This document shows, piece by piece, positions 9,893 to 18,809 of a stretch of DNA of 64,000 nucleotides. The stretch lies in contig NZ_PYMC01000008.1 of NCBI RefSeq assembly GCF_003026475.1, positions 1 through 64,000 on the forward strand, read 5' to 3'. The translations under genes and the position numbers were made by a program. This stretch comes from Photobacterium lipolyticum (GTDB taxonomy: Bacteria > Pseudomonadota > Gammaproteobacteria > Enterobacterales > Vibrionaceae). The notes below the pieces were generated by a model. That model was not told the DNA's origin, made no database searches, and worked only from the letters and a program-made list of their open reading frames with translations. How positions within the stretch are numbered: position 1 is the stretch's first letter; the number at the start of each line of letters is the position of its first letter.

Positions 9893-9920
9893 AAAAACGG
9901 CTACCTGGGTAGCCGTTTTT
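9893..9920. terminator. Terminator between the aminotransferase and pglL genes
   Basis: Stem AAAAACGGCTAC / GTAGCCGTTTTT with a 4-nt loop, A-run on one side and T-run on the other; it can serve both convergent genes. Confidence 0.92.
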
Positions 9921-9941
9921 GATCTGATTGATTAACGAGCT

Positions 9942-11693
9942 TTACGGCGTCTGTGGCACAGGCTTATTTGGTATCGCCGGTAATACCGACGAAAGGGTAA
10001 AGTCATTGCCGGGGAACAAAAATTCAGCCTCTTGCTGGATCTGTCTGGCCTGCTCCTGCTGGTCCAGCAGATGATAGGCTGCAATCAAATTATGATACAG
10101 CGCCGGACGTGGCCAGCTGACCGCTTTCTGAGTTGCCCAGTGGATATATTCTTCAATTAAGCTTTGATTGTTACTCGCGGCACCTAACTGCAGCTGAGTG
10201 AGGTGCAAATCCCAGTCAAAACGGTTCTGCCACGCCCATGGGTTATTCACCTGCATCAGATAATCAATATTCACCGGCCGCGTGGTTTCGAACTTGGTCA
10301 GCAACCAGCCTGAATATAAGGTCGTCAACATAAAGCTGGTGATAAGAATAGGCATTAGTACGGCACAGAATTTTACCGTCAGTACATAGCGCGCATGGTA
10401 TTTATGGTATTTCGCCGTCAGGTTATCGACCCAGTAAATCAAGATGATAAAAGTTACCCAGTGCACCAGCGAATGGTAAAAGGGGTATTCCAGCTGAGTA
10501 TGGAGTGTAATTGGCAAAAACAGGCCGACTAACGCCAGTTGTGTCTCTTTTCTGGCCTTGCGGATCGTTAAGGCGACGGCGGCGGCGGCGGCAAGCAATG
10601 CCAATAACGGTACAATTCCGCCTTCAGCAGCCCAGTACAATAGTTCATTATGCGGGTGATCCAGCCCAGAAAGACCATAGTTTTGCTCAGGATCGGCCTG
10701 ATGCCATTTTGCCGTCTGGATAATATAGGCAGGTTCAAATTTACCGTAGCCGTAACCAGCCAGCGGCTCTTTACTAAACATTTTATAAGCCTGGGGGATG
10801 TGAATAGCACGCGCGCTTTCCAGGCTCACTCGCTCTTCCGCGGGGGTCCAGTCGATGGTGCTATTTATGCTCCATGAAACACTTAAGCCGAGTGCAACCA
10901 TTAACAGCCACATTCGCCATTGTGCTTTGGCGGCAAACGTCCGCAAGTAGGGCAGCATAAGGGCTACGCCCACCATCGCACCAAGCCATCCGGTACGAGA
11001 GCTGAGCACCACGATAATCGGGATTATGGCAACGGGCGTCAGCAATAATACAAGCTGCTGCCATGACCACTTACCGCGATACATCGGGATACGAGCCAGC
11101 AAATAAGCTGACAGCACTAAACCTGTTGCCAGAAAGCTGGCCATCACATTGGGCTGTTGAAATATACCGTAAGGGCGATTTTGTTCCGTGTCATAGCCAA
11201 TGGCATTACCGGGGTCGATCCAGAGGAATTGGTACCAGGCGAAGATCGCCTGAATCCATATCGCCGCTAAGATCAGCCATAACATGCGCTGGCGCTGTTT
11301 GTGGGTAAAGGCAAACTGCTGTAATCCGACAAAGAAGAGAAAGCCGGCCCATAATCCAATGAGCCGGTTAGCAACAGCGTACCCATCGGCATCGGGGTAG
11401 AAAGCCGGAAGTGTCAGTAAGAGACAACAGACAAACAGAACCACGGTCAGGCGCGAGTAACGCCAGATTTTCTGGCGACTGATTTCCAGTAACCCTAAGG
11501 CAATGGCAAAGCTGAAGGGGATCCAGCTGATGGTATTAAATGACAGCTCAAGCCCGGATCCCCCTGGGTTGTGCTGGAAGTAATGCATCGCGAGTAAAAA
11601 GAGGAGCCCCAGAGAGACGATAAAATATCTCGTGAGAGGTTTGCTGATGCGCTGCTCTGCCAGTTTAGTACCTTGTAAATGTAACACCGTCAT
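9942..11693 (-). CDS. pglL: PglL-type O-oligosaccharyltransferase (Wzy_C ligase family)
   Basis: Predicted inner-membrane enzyme that moves a lipid-linked glycan to serine or threonine of periplasmic proteins, classically pilins. The 583 residues have about a dozen membrane segments up to roughly 450, then a soluble helical C-terminal domain as in PglL ligases. The large periplasmic loop holds the family signature DHPHNE at 345-350. An upstream motif is YGIFQQPN. The C-terminal domain favours PglL over an O-antigen ligase (WaaL), and there are no LPS sugar genes nearby. V. cholerae has a characterised PglL at a matching position (recalled). It follows uvrA on the same strand after a weak terminator. 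Its acceptor here is unknown. Confidence 0.82.
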   Translation of the reverse strand: MTVLHLQGTKLAEQRISKPLTRYFIVSLGLLFLLAMHYFQHNPGGSGLELSFNTISWIPFSFAIALGLLEISRQKIWRYSRLTVVLFVCCLLLTLPAFYPDADGYAVANRLIGLWAGFLFFVGLQQFAFTHKQRQRMLWLILAAIWIQAIFAWYQFLWIDPGNAIGYDTEQNRPYGIFQQPNVMASFLATGLVLSAYLLARIPMYRGKWSWQQLVLLLTPVAIIPIIVVLSSRTGWLGAMVGVALMLPYLRTFAAKAQWRMWLLMVALGLSVSWSINSTIDWTPAEERVSLESARAIHIPQAYKMFSKEPLAGYGYGKFEPAYIIQTAKWHQADPEQNYGLSGLDHPHNELLYWAAEGGIVPLLALLAAAAAVALTIRKARKETQLALVGLFLPITLHTQLEYPFYHSLVHWVTFIILIYWVDNLTAKYHKYHARYVLTVKFCAVLMPILITSFMLTTLYSGWLLTKFETTRPVNIDYLMQVNNPWAWQNRFDWDLHLTQLQLGAASNNQSLIEEYIHWATQKAVSWPRPALYHNLIAAYHLLDQQEQARQIQQEAEFLFPGNDFTLSSVLPAIPNKPVPQTP

Positions 11694-11740
11694 TGTTTAT
11701 CCATGTTTGCTGACATGCTAAGTGGGGGAATAAATAAGAA

Positions 11741-11768
11741 ACAGGCTGGTGCCTATCAGCCAGCCTGT
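11741..11768 (-). terminator. Candidate terminator after uvrA
   Basis: Inverted repeat ACAGGCTGG / CCAGCCTGT with a 10-nt loop, followed on the minus strand by the T-rich TTCTTATTTATT. It lies between uvrA and pglL. Confidence 0.6.
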
Positions 11769-11785
11769 GCTTATAATCAAGCCCA

Positions 11786-14620
11786 TTAATTGGCGCTTGG
11801 CAGTAGCGGCTTCAGAAAGCGTGCAGTATGCGAGCCAGCTACTTGTGCCACTTGCTCAGGAGTGCCGGTAGCAATAATTTCACCGCCTCCACTGCCGCCT
11901 TCAGGCCCTAAATCAATGATCCAGTCTGCAGTTTTAATCACATCCAGGTTATGCTCAATCACTACGATAGTATTGCCATGATCGCGCAGGCGATGCAGCA
12001 CCGTCAGTAGCTGCTGAATATCATGGAAATGCAGCCCGGTTGTCGGTTCATCCAGAATATACAGGGTCTTACCGGTATCGCGTTTTGATAACTCTCGCGC
12101 CAGTTTTACGCGCTGCGCCTCACCACCGGACAAGGTCGTCGCCGCTTGGCCTAAGCGGATATAAGATAAGCCGACATCCATTAATGTTTGTAGTTTTCTT
12201 GCAATCGCTGGAACCGGATCAAAGAATTCGCGTGCATCTTCGACCGTTAAGTCTAAGACTTCGTGAATGGTTTTGCCTTTATAACGAATTTCCAGAGTTT
12301 CCCGATTATAGCGCTGGCTTTTGCACGAATCGCAAGGAACATACACATCAGGCAAAAAGTGCATTTCCACTTTGATCACGCCATCCCCCTGACAGGCTTC
12401 ACAGCGGCCACCTTTGACGTTAAAGCTGAATCGCCCGGGTTTATAGCCCCGGGAACGGGCTTCGTGGGTTCCTGAAAACAGCTCTCTAATCGGGGTGAAA
12501 ATGCCGGTATAGGTGGCGGGATTAGAGCGCGGAGTTCGGCCGATAGGGCTTTGGTCGATATCAATAACCTTGTCGAAATGCTCAAGATCCCGAATTTCTC
12601 GATAAGGTGCGGCCTCACCCGTTGTCGCGCCATTGAGCTGGTGGTGGGCGATACGGAAGAAAGTGTCGTTGATCAGGGTTGATTTACCCGAGCCAGACAC
12701 CCCGGTAACACAGGTAAACAGACCAACAGGAATATTAAGATCGACATTTTTCAGGTTATTGCCGCTGGCGCCCAATAACTTCACGGTTTTATCTGGATCT
12801 ATAGCCACCCGTTGTTCCGGAATTGCAATGGATTTACGGCCGCTGAGGTATTGTCCGGTCAGTGAGTCCGGAGCCTGGAGAATATCTTCGATGGTGCCTT
12901 CGGCAATGATATGGCCGCCATGGACTCCCGCGCCGGGACCGATATCGATCACATGATCTGCAGCCCGGATGGCATCTTCATCATGCTCGACCACGATCAC
13001 GGTATTACCCAGATCGCGCAGATGATTCAGTGTTTTGAGCAGGCGTTCGTTGTCTCGTTGGTGCAGCCCGATAGATGGTTCGTCAAGAACATACATAACG
13101 CCAACCAGACCGGCACCGATTTGGCTGGCCAGGCGGATGCGCTGTGCTTCACCGCCCGACAAGGTATCTGCGCTGCGGGATAGATTCAGGTAATTAAGGC
13201 CGACATTGATTAAGAATGTTAGTCGCTCTTTGATTTCTTTTAAGATCTTGTCGGCAATTTGTGCCCGTTGGCCGACTAAGGCCAGATTGTTAAAAAAGTT
13301 CAGTGCCTCACTGATACTCATTTCACAGATCTGCGGCAGGTTGGTTTCAGCAATAAATACATGGCGCGCTTCCTGGCGCAGACGCGAACCGTGGCAGCTT
13401 GAGCAAGGCTTGGTGGAGACAAATTTGGCGAGATCTTCGCGCACCGAATTGGATTCGGTTTCACGGTAGCGGCGCTCCATATTGTTGAGGATTCCCTCAA
13501 ACGGGTGTCGCCGGACGGTGATATCTCCGCGATCATTAATGTATTTAAATTCAATTTCGGTTTTGCCAGAACCACTGAGAATAACGGTCTTGATCTTTTT
13601 CGGCAGTTCATCGAACGGGGTTTCAACGTCAAACCCATAATGCTCAGCCATCGATTTAAGCATCTGGAAGTAATAGAAGTTGCGTTTATCCCAGCCGCGA
13701 ATGGCACCGCCAGATAAACTTAACTCACCATTTTGTACCACGCGTTCAGGATCAAAGTACTGTTGTGCCCCAAGCCCGTCACAGGTACCGCAAGCCCCTG
13801 CCGGGTTATTGAATGAGAACAGACGCGGTTCAAGCTCCTGCATACTGTAACCGCAGTGCGGGCAGGCAAAGTTAGCGGAGAAAATGAGTTCACCGGGCTG
13901 GTTATCATCCATCGGGCTGATCACAACGTTACCGCCAGAGAGTTCAAGTGCGGTTTCAAACGATTCGGCCAGTCGCAACTGAAGATCCTGACGGACTTTA
14001 AAGCGATCGACGACTACTTCAATGGTATGTTTTTTATGTAACTCTAATGTCGGTGGATCGGAAAGATCGCACACTTCATCGTTGATACGGGCACGGATAT
14101 AGCCCTGCGCAGCAAGGTTAGCCAGGGTTTTAACATGCTCACCCTTACGCTCTTTGACGATCGGCGCCAACAGCATCATTTTACTGCCTTCAGGCAGTTC
14201 AAGTACCTTATCCACCATCTGGCTGACGGTTTGAGCGGCCAATGTTACATCGTGGGTCGGACAGCGGGGATCGCCAACCCGGGCATAAAGCAAGCGCAGG
14301 TAATCGTAAACTTCAGTAATGGTCCCCACGGTAGAACGCGGATTATGTGACGTCGATTTCTGCTCGATAGAAATGGCCGGCGACAGCCCTTCAATATGGT
14401 CAACATCCGGTTTTTCCATCAATGACAGGAACTGGCGAGCATAAGCAGATAACGACTCAACATAGCGGCGCTGACCTTCGGCGTATAAGGTATCGAAGGC
14501 AAGGGAAGATTTCCCTGAACCAGATAATCCTGTGATAACAATCAACTTATCGCGAGGGATTGAGATATTGATATTTTTAAGGTTATGGGTGCGAGCGCCC
14601 CTGACGTCTATCTTATCCAT
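11786..14620 (-). CDS. uvrA: UvrABC excinuclease subunit A
   Basis: Damage-sensing ATPase of nucleotide excision repair; dimerises, loads UvrB and scans DNA. The 944 residues are close to the E. coli length. Two ABC modules are visible: Walker A GLSGSGKS at 31-38 and GVSGSGKS at about 640, with LSGGEAQR signatures near 487 and 830. Two zinc modules are present: CPHC...CGTC near 255-285 and CEAC...CDSC near 740-770. The gene is divergent from ssb, and a LexA box lies 73 nt upstream of the start, so SOS induction is expected. Confidence 0.98.
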   Translation of the reverse strand: MDKIDVRGARTHNLKNINISIPRDKLIVITGLSGSGKSSLAFDTLYAEGQRRYVESLSAYARQFLSLMEKPDVDHIEGLSPAISIEQKSTSHNPRSTVGTITEVYDYLRLLYARVGDPRCPTHDVTLAAQTVSQMVDKVLELPEGSKMMLLAPIVKERKGEHVKTLANLAAQGYIRARINDEVCDLSDPPTLELHKKHTIEVVVDRFKVRQDLQLRLAESFETALELSGGNVVISPMDDNQPGELIFSANFACPHCGYSMQELEPRLFSFNNPAGACGTCDGLGAQQYFDPERVVQNGELSLSGGAIRGWDKRNFYYFQMLKSMAEHYGFDVETPFDELPKKIKTVILSGSGKTEIEFKYINDRGDITVRRHPFEGILNNMERRYRETESNSVREDLAKFVSTKPCSSCHGSRLRQEARHVFIAETNLPQICEMSISEALNFFNNLALVGQRAQIADKILKEIKERLTFLINVGLNYLNLSRSADTLSGGEAQRIRLASQIGAGLVGVMYVLDEPSIGLHQRDNERLLKTLNHLRDLGNTVIVVEHDEDAIRAADHVIDIGPGAGVHGGHIIAEGTIEDILQAPDSLTGQYLSGRKSIAIPEQRVAIDPDKTVKLLGASGNNLKNVDLNIPVGLFTCVTGVSGSGKSTLINDTFFRIAHHQLNGATTGEAAPYREIRDLEHFDKVIDIDQSPIGRTPRSNPATYTGIFTPIRELFSGTHEARSRGYKPGRFSFNVKGGRCEACQGDGVIKVEMHFLPDVYVPCDSCKSQRYNRETLEIRYKGKTIHEVLDLTVEDAREFFDPVPAIARKLQTLMDVGLSYIRLGQAATTLSGGEAQRVKLARELSKRDTGKTLYILDEPTTGLHFHDIQQLLTVLHRLRDHGNTIVVIEHNLDVIKTADWIIDLGPEGGSGGGEIIATGTPEQVAQVAGSHTARFLKPLLPSAN

Positions 14621-14692
14621 GGTATGCGAGCTTTATGGCTGACTAATTGATTCGTTATTATTGCATAGCAAGGAAAAGCTTGAAAGGACGAG

Positions 14693-14708
14693 CTGTATAA
14701 AGATACAG
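14693..14708. promoter_or_regulatory. LexA (SOS) box between uvrA and ssb
   Basis: CTGTATAAAGATACAG matches CTGT-N8-ACAG and is symmetric over the outer six bases each side (CTGTAT / ATACAG). It sits 73 nt before uvrA and 273 nt before ssb. A possible uvrA -10, TATACT on the minus strand (14712-14707), overlaps it, so repression of uvrA is the likelier role. Confidence 0.88.
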
Positions 14709-14768
14709 TATAAAGAGTGAAAATTAGCCAGGTGTTTGTTGTCAGGTTTGGTGTTTATTGGTTCTGCC

Positions 14769-14812
14769 AACCCGGAATTTCGAGATTGTTATGCAATAAC
14801 AACGGGTTTTTT
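14769..14812 (+). terminator. Terminator-like hairpin in the uvrA-ssb gap
   Basis: AACCCG (14769-14774) pairs with CGGGTT (14803-14808), and inside it TTGTTAT pairs with ATAACAA; an 11-nt bulge is left on the 5' arm. TTTT follows. It lies upstream of ssb on the same strand, so it could attenuate a distal transcript. The rest of the 360-nt uvrA-ssb gap (14621-14980) holds only the LexA box and AT-rich sequence; no ssb promoter stands out. Confidence 0.4.
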
Positions 14813-14980
14813 GATGATGGATTTAATCCTGAGCGGTAATGAATAAAAATTGCGTCAGATAACACAGTGTGGGCCCTATGCCTTACCTGTGTCTGCATGA
14901 TAAACTGCGCGATTAAGTATAAACTTTGACTAAGCGGCTATTGATAATCAGATAGTGCGCGAACAGATTTGGAGTTAAGT

Positions 14981-15538
14981 ATGGCCAGTCGTGGCGTAAA
15001 TAAGGTTATCTTAGTCGGTAACTTAGGTAATGACCCAGAAATCCGTTATATGCCAAGTGGTGGTGCAGTAGCAAATATTACCATTGCTACCTCCGAATCA
15101 TGGCGTGATAAGGCAACGGGCGAGCAGCGTGAAAAAACAGAATGGCACCGTGTAGCGCTATTTGGCAAGCTTGCTGAAGTTGCGGGTGAATACCTGCGTA
15201 AAGGTTCACAGGTCTATATCGAAGGTCAATTACAGACACGTAAGTGGCAAGATCAGAGCGGCCAGGATCGCTACACAACAGAAGTAGTGGTTCAGGGTTT
15301 TAACGGTGTAATGCAAATGCTTGGTGGCCGTCAGGGCGGCGGTCAAGGTGCACCAATGGGCGGACAACAGCAGCAGCAAGGTAACTGGGGTCAACCTCAA
15401 CAACCTGCAGCCGCACCTAAGCAGAATTTTGCGCCGCAACAGCAGCAACAAGCTGCACCACAGCAGCAGGCACCTCAACAGCCTCAGCAGCAGTACAATG
15501 AGCCACCAATGGACTTCGATGACGATATTCCATTCTAG
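14981..15538 (+). CDS. ssb: Single-stranded DNA-binding protein
   Basis: Tetrameric SSB that coats single-stranded DNA in replication, repair and recombination and recruits partners. The OB-fold covers about residues 1-112 ([20 protein letters not shown] start). A long Gln-, Gly- and Pro-rich linker follows, then the acidic tip MDFDDDIPF that binds partner proteins. ATG 14981 is chosen over the in-frame TTG 14969 because GGAG lies 7 nt before it and the N-terminus then matches the family, giving 185 residues. Divergent from uvrA, as in many gammaproteobacteria. Confidence 0.97.
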   Translation: MASRGVNKVILVGNLGNDPEIRYMPSGGAVANITIATSESWRDKATGEQREKTEWHRVALFGKLAEVAGEYLRKGSQVYIEGQLQTRKWQDQSGQDRYTTEVVVQGFNGVMQMLGGRQGGGQGAPMGGQQQQQGNWGQPQQPAAAPKQNFAPQQQQQAAPQQQAPQQPQQQYNEPPMDFDDDIPF

Positions 15539-15561
15539 GCTGATGAGAACAATGACGTCAT

Positions 15562-15590
15562 AAAAAAAGCAGCGCTCGCGCTGCTTTTTT
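15562..15590. terminator. Terminator between ssb and the LysR gene
   Basis: AAAAAAGCAGCG / CGCTGCTTTTTT with a 4-nt loop. The A/T tracts on both sides suit both convergent genes. Confidence 0.93.
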
Positions 15591-15611
15591 GATGTCTGTT
15601 ATCTCGCTAAT

Positions 15612-16490
15612 TTATAGGTTTGCTTTGGATTTAATAAAATCGATAAACAGCTTGGTTTTCACATGGTTATAGTCAAGCTTCGGATAATAGGCATAGGCTG
15701 AGCTTACCGGCTGTTTCAGCGCCGGTAATACAGGCACTAACAGGCCTTTGCTGAGTTCGCGTTTGACCATATTTTCACCGGTAAGAATAATCCCCATCCC
15801 GGCAACGGCGGCGGCAACTAAAGCTTCAGGGTTTTGAGTAGTAAAATTACCGCGCAGGCGCAGGCGTAAATTATTTTCAAAGACATGCTCCTGCTCGTGG
15901 CCGTGAGTCCCAAACAGTAGGCAGTTATGCTGAGTGAGTTGTTCCGGGCTCTCAATGGATGGCTTGTCTTCCAGATAACCGGGAGAGGCATAAAAACCAG
16001 GCTGAAAATTTAACAGCCGGGTGGCGATATAGCTCGAAGAGTTAAAATCGGTTAATTCACGGCTGATGAATACATCAAGATTTAAATCCGGCAATTGACC
16101 AGGAGTAATGGTATGTAATTCCACCTGAATGTTCGGGTAAATTTCTATAAACTCCGCCAGATAATGGACGAGTAAACGACTGCCTGTCGCCAGCGGGGCA
16201 CCAATACGCAAGACGCCACTGACCTCACCATAGGTGGATGTCGTTTCAGCCAGCATCTGGTGCCAGTCATCGAGTAAGCGGGCACTACGCTGATAGAACA
16301 GCTTACCGGCATCCGTCACCATCAGGCTGCGGGTGGTGCGCTTGAGGAGCTGTACCCCTAATTGCTTTTCTAACCAGGACAGGCGTTTCGACAATGCTGA
16401 GCTTGACGTATTCAGCTTGGTGGCAGCTTGGGCTAAAGAGCCTTGATCGACAACAGTGACAAAGCTTTTGGTACAAGTAATCCAATCCAT
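15612..16490 (-). CDS. LysR-family transcriptional regulator
   Basis: A 292-residue LysR regulator. The winged helix-turn-helix is at about 1-60 (SLAQAATKLNTSSSALSKRL region), and the substrate-binding domain covers about 90-292. The effector-domain features resemble the broad CrgA/AaeR-like group. LysR regulators often control a divergent neighbour; here that would be csrD/mshH across 221 nt of AT-rich DNA, but no clear LysR T-N11-A box was singled out. Target and ligand are unknown. Confidence 0.88.
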   Translation of the reverse strand: MDWITCTKSFVTVVDQGSLAQAATKLNTSSSALSKRLSWLEKQLGVQLLKRTTRSLMVTDAGKLFYQRSARLLDDWHQMLAETTSTYGEVSGVLRIGAPLATGSRLLVHYLAEFIEIYPNIQVELHTITPGQLPDLNLDVFISRELTDFNSSSYIATRLLNFQPGFYASPGYLEDKPSIESPEQLTQHNCLLFGTHGHEQEHVFENNLRLRLRGNFTTQNPEALVAAAVAGMGIILTGENMVKRELSKGLLVPVLPALKQPVSSAYAYYPKLDYNHVKTKLFIDFIKSKANL

Positions 16491-16711
16491 ATATTTCCAA
16501 CGTTATCTGTGATTGATCCCAATTTCATTAATTGCCTGGCTATCAGTCGGCAATTAAGCGAATTGATATCACTATGTTTACAGACAGTGATTCACATTGA
16601 TAGATGAACAAGTGATAATTATTAACAAATTCTTTAAGTGTCGTGTTGAACACTGAAATTATTTATCAACTGTTTATATTTTATAAATATTCCGTGTGAA
16701 TTTGGAGCGTT

Positions 16712-18643
16712 ATGAGAAAAGCATCAGGGATGAAGTTAACTAATCGCTTAGTTGCTTTTGTCACGCTCATTGTTATTTGTGCCATTTTTGTCATTTTTAT
16801 CGGTGGTGCTGTCAGTTTTCGAAAGTTAGGACAGGATTACCTGACTCATTATCTTGATGGCGTGGTGACGGTGATTGACCAGGAGCTGGCGGATCCGCAA
16901 GGTTCGCAGTCATTATCGCGCTGGCTTCCCCATCTGCTTAAAGCCAGTAATGTTGTCGAGCTGGAAGTCGCGAGCTCGGCAGGCATGGTTTATTCCTTCA
17001 AAGGGCTTCAACCCATTGCCGATCCGAATATTTTTCATATTAGTCGTTATGAGCTGGAACATAACCCCGGCTTTTATATCGATATTAAATCTCTGCCGCC
17101 GTATACCGAGTTTACTTATTCGCTAGGGGCTATGTCATCGATCACGCTGGCGATCATCATTATTATCATGGGCCTGGTCTGGGGGCTGAACTGGCTGCGT
17201 CAGCAGCTTTATGGCTCTGAATTACTCGAAGTCCGTGGCCGGATGATCCTTGCTGGCCGGGTTGATGAATATGCCGTTGGGGGGGAAGAAGAATGGCCGG
17301 CAACGGCAAGCCTGGCAATTGATCAGCTGATTGCTGAGTTAAAAGATGCGCGCCAGGAGCGTAGCCGCTTTGATACCTTTATTCGTACCCACACCTTTCT
17401 TGATCAGTTAACCGGCGCGGCCAATCGAGTGTTGTTTGATAGTCGCCTGCAGTCGTTAGTTCAAGAGCAGGAAACCCATGGCGCGGTCATTCTGATCCGT
17501 ATTTCCGACTGGGATGAACTGCTGGCGGAGAAGGGAAAAGAGACCGCGGATGATCTGATCCAGGATGTCGGTATGATCTTATCTAATTTAATTCAGCGCT
17601 ATCCCGACACTGTGCTGTCGCGCTATTTTGATGCGGAATTTGCCATTATGCTGCCTCAGCATTCGGCCAAAGAGGTTAAGCTGTTTACCCATCAATTGCT
17701 CAATGCGCTGGAAAGGCTGATACCCGCCGCTCCTTTGCAACAGGACAACTGGTGCCATATTGGCGTAACATTCTTTTCCAGCGGTGAACGCCGTGGGCGT
17801 ATTATGGATGAAGCCGATATGGCCTTGCGCAGTGCGCAATTACAGGGAACAAATAGCTGGTACGCCTTTAAGAAAGATCAGCAATTGGAAGAGGTGCGCG
17901 GCAGTGTGCGTTGGCGTACGTTACTCGACGCCATATTTAATAGTGGTGGGCCGATCTTATTCCAGCAACCAGTAGTAAGTGCATCAGACGAAACGATTTT
18001 ACATCGTGAACTACTCGCGCGAATTAAAGATGAAAACGGGGTGTTGATTAAAGCCTCGCGCTTCTTGCCGGCGGTTGAGCAAATTGGGTTCAGTGTCCGG
18101 ATGGATAAACTGGTAATTTCTCAGGCATTACAGCTTTTAAAAACAATGCCCGGCAATGATGTCCTATCCATTAATGTCAGTGTTCAGTCCTTATTGGAAA
18201 AAACGTTTGTGCGCTGGTTGCGTGATGAATTATTGCAAACCCCGCGAACGGTGCTCAATCGCCTGTCTTTTGAATTAGCCGAAGGCAGTTTGGTTAAACA
18301 CCTTGATGCGATGCGTCCGGTCGCTCGTATGCTGGTGGGGCTGGGCTGTAAGCTCGTTGTCGATCAGGCCGGAAGAACGATTGTTAGTACCCACTATATA
18401 AAAGATGTCCGGGTTGACTACATCAAACTGCATCGCAGCCTGGTACGTGAAATCAATCAGCGTCAGGAAAATCAGCTTTTTGTTCGTAGTATGCTGGGGG
18501 CTTGTGCCGATTCACAAGCGCAAGTGATTGCCGTGGGGGTGGAAAATGAACAAGAATGGCAAGTATTAAAACAACTTGGCGTAAAAGGTGGTCAGGGGCG
18601 CTATTTTGCGCCAGAGATGCCTGTGGGGAATGCATTTAAATAG
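16712..18643 (+). CDS. csrD: RNase E specificity factor CsrD / MshH (degenerate GGDEF-EAL)
   Basis: In E. coli CsrD helps RNase E degrade the CsrB/CsrC sRNAs; the Vibrio orthologue is MshH. The 643 residues have two membrane segments (about 13-30 and 142-165) around a periplasmic part, a HAMP-like linker, a GGDEF-like domain (about 230-390) and an EAL-like domain (about 410-640). The catalytic motifs are lost: RYFDAEF stands in the GGDEF position and HRELL in the EAL position, so it should not make or cut c-di-GMP. Start ATG follows TTGGAG. It lies at the head of the MSHA locus, same strand, but 166 nt and a possible promoter separate it from mshI. Confidence 0.92.
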   Translation: MRKASGMKLTNRLVAFVTLIVICAIFVIFIGGAVSFRKLGQDYLTHYLDGVVTVIDQELADPQGSQSLSRWLPHLLKASNVVELEVASSAGMVYSFKGLQPIADPNIFHISRYELEHNPGFYIDIKSLPPYTEFTYSLGAMSSITLAIIIIIMGLVWGLNWLRQQLYGSELLEVRGRMILAGRVDEYAVGGEEEWPATASLAIDQLIAELKDARQERSRFDTFIRTHTFLDQLTGAANRVLFDSRLQSLVQEQETHGAVILIRISDWDELLAEKGKETADDLIQDVGMILSNLIQRYPDTVLSRYFDAEFAIMLPQHSAKEVKLFTHQLLNALERLIPAAPLQQDNWCHIGVTFFSSGERRGRIMDEADMALRSAQLQGTNSWYAFKKDQQLEEVRGSVRWRTLLDAIFNSGGPILFQQPVVSASDETILHRELLARIKDENGVLIKASRFLPAVEQIGFSVRMDKLVISQALQLLKTMPGNDVLSINVSVQSLLEKTFVRWLRDELLQTPRTVLNRLSFELAEGSLVKHLDAMRPVARMLVGLGCKLVVDQAGRTIVSTHYIKDVRVDYIKLHRSLVREINQRQENQLFVRSMLGACADSQAQVIAVGVENEQEWQVLKQLGVKGGQGRYFAPEMPVGNAFK

Positions 18644-18728
18644 CGATATAAGTCTGGTGAATTTTACGTTCGGAGACAAAATTTAATTAATTGAATTATG
18701 TTTATTGGCCCAATACTCAGGTAAAATG

Positions 18729-18760
18729 GTCAAATAATTGACATCGATTAATTATTTGAC
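18729..18760. promoter_or_regulatory. Dyad upstream of mshI, candidate MSHA operator
   Basis: GTCAAATAATT (18729-18739) and AATTATTTGAC (18750-18760) form a perfect 11-bp inverted repeat, centres 21 bp apart. The left arm extends to GTCAA-N4-TTGAC, itself a dyad, and the right arm is a near-complete copy in reverse. Possible -35 hexamers TTGACA (18738) and TTGACG (18756) lie inside it; no strong -10 was found. It sits 50 nt before mshI. Role is inferred. Confidence 0.5.
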
Positions 18761-18809
18761 GTTATCATCATAATATTAATACAGATTCAGTCAGCTGCGT
18801 TGGATATTC

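Noticed and set aside
14785-14808. attC-like (integron) TTGTTATGCAATAACAACGG
   Set aside because: No matching R-box pair, no VCR-length palindrome, no integrase and no cassettes nearby; better explained as a hairpin.
14870-14910. Second LexA box nearer ssb
   Set aside because: ACACAGTGTG and CCTGTGTCTG do not give CTGT-N8-ACAG.
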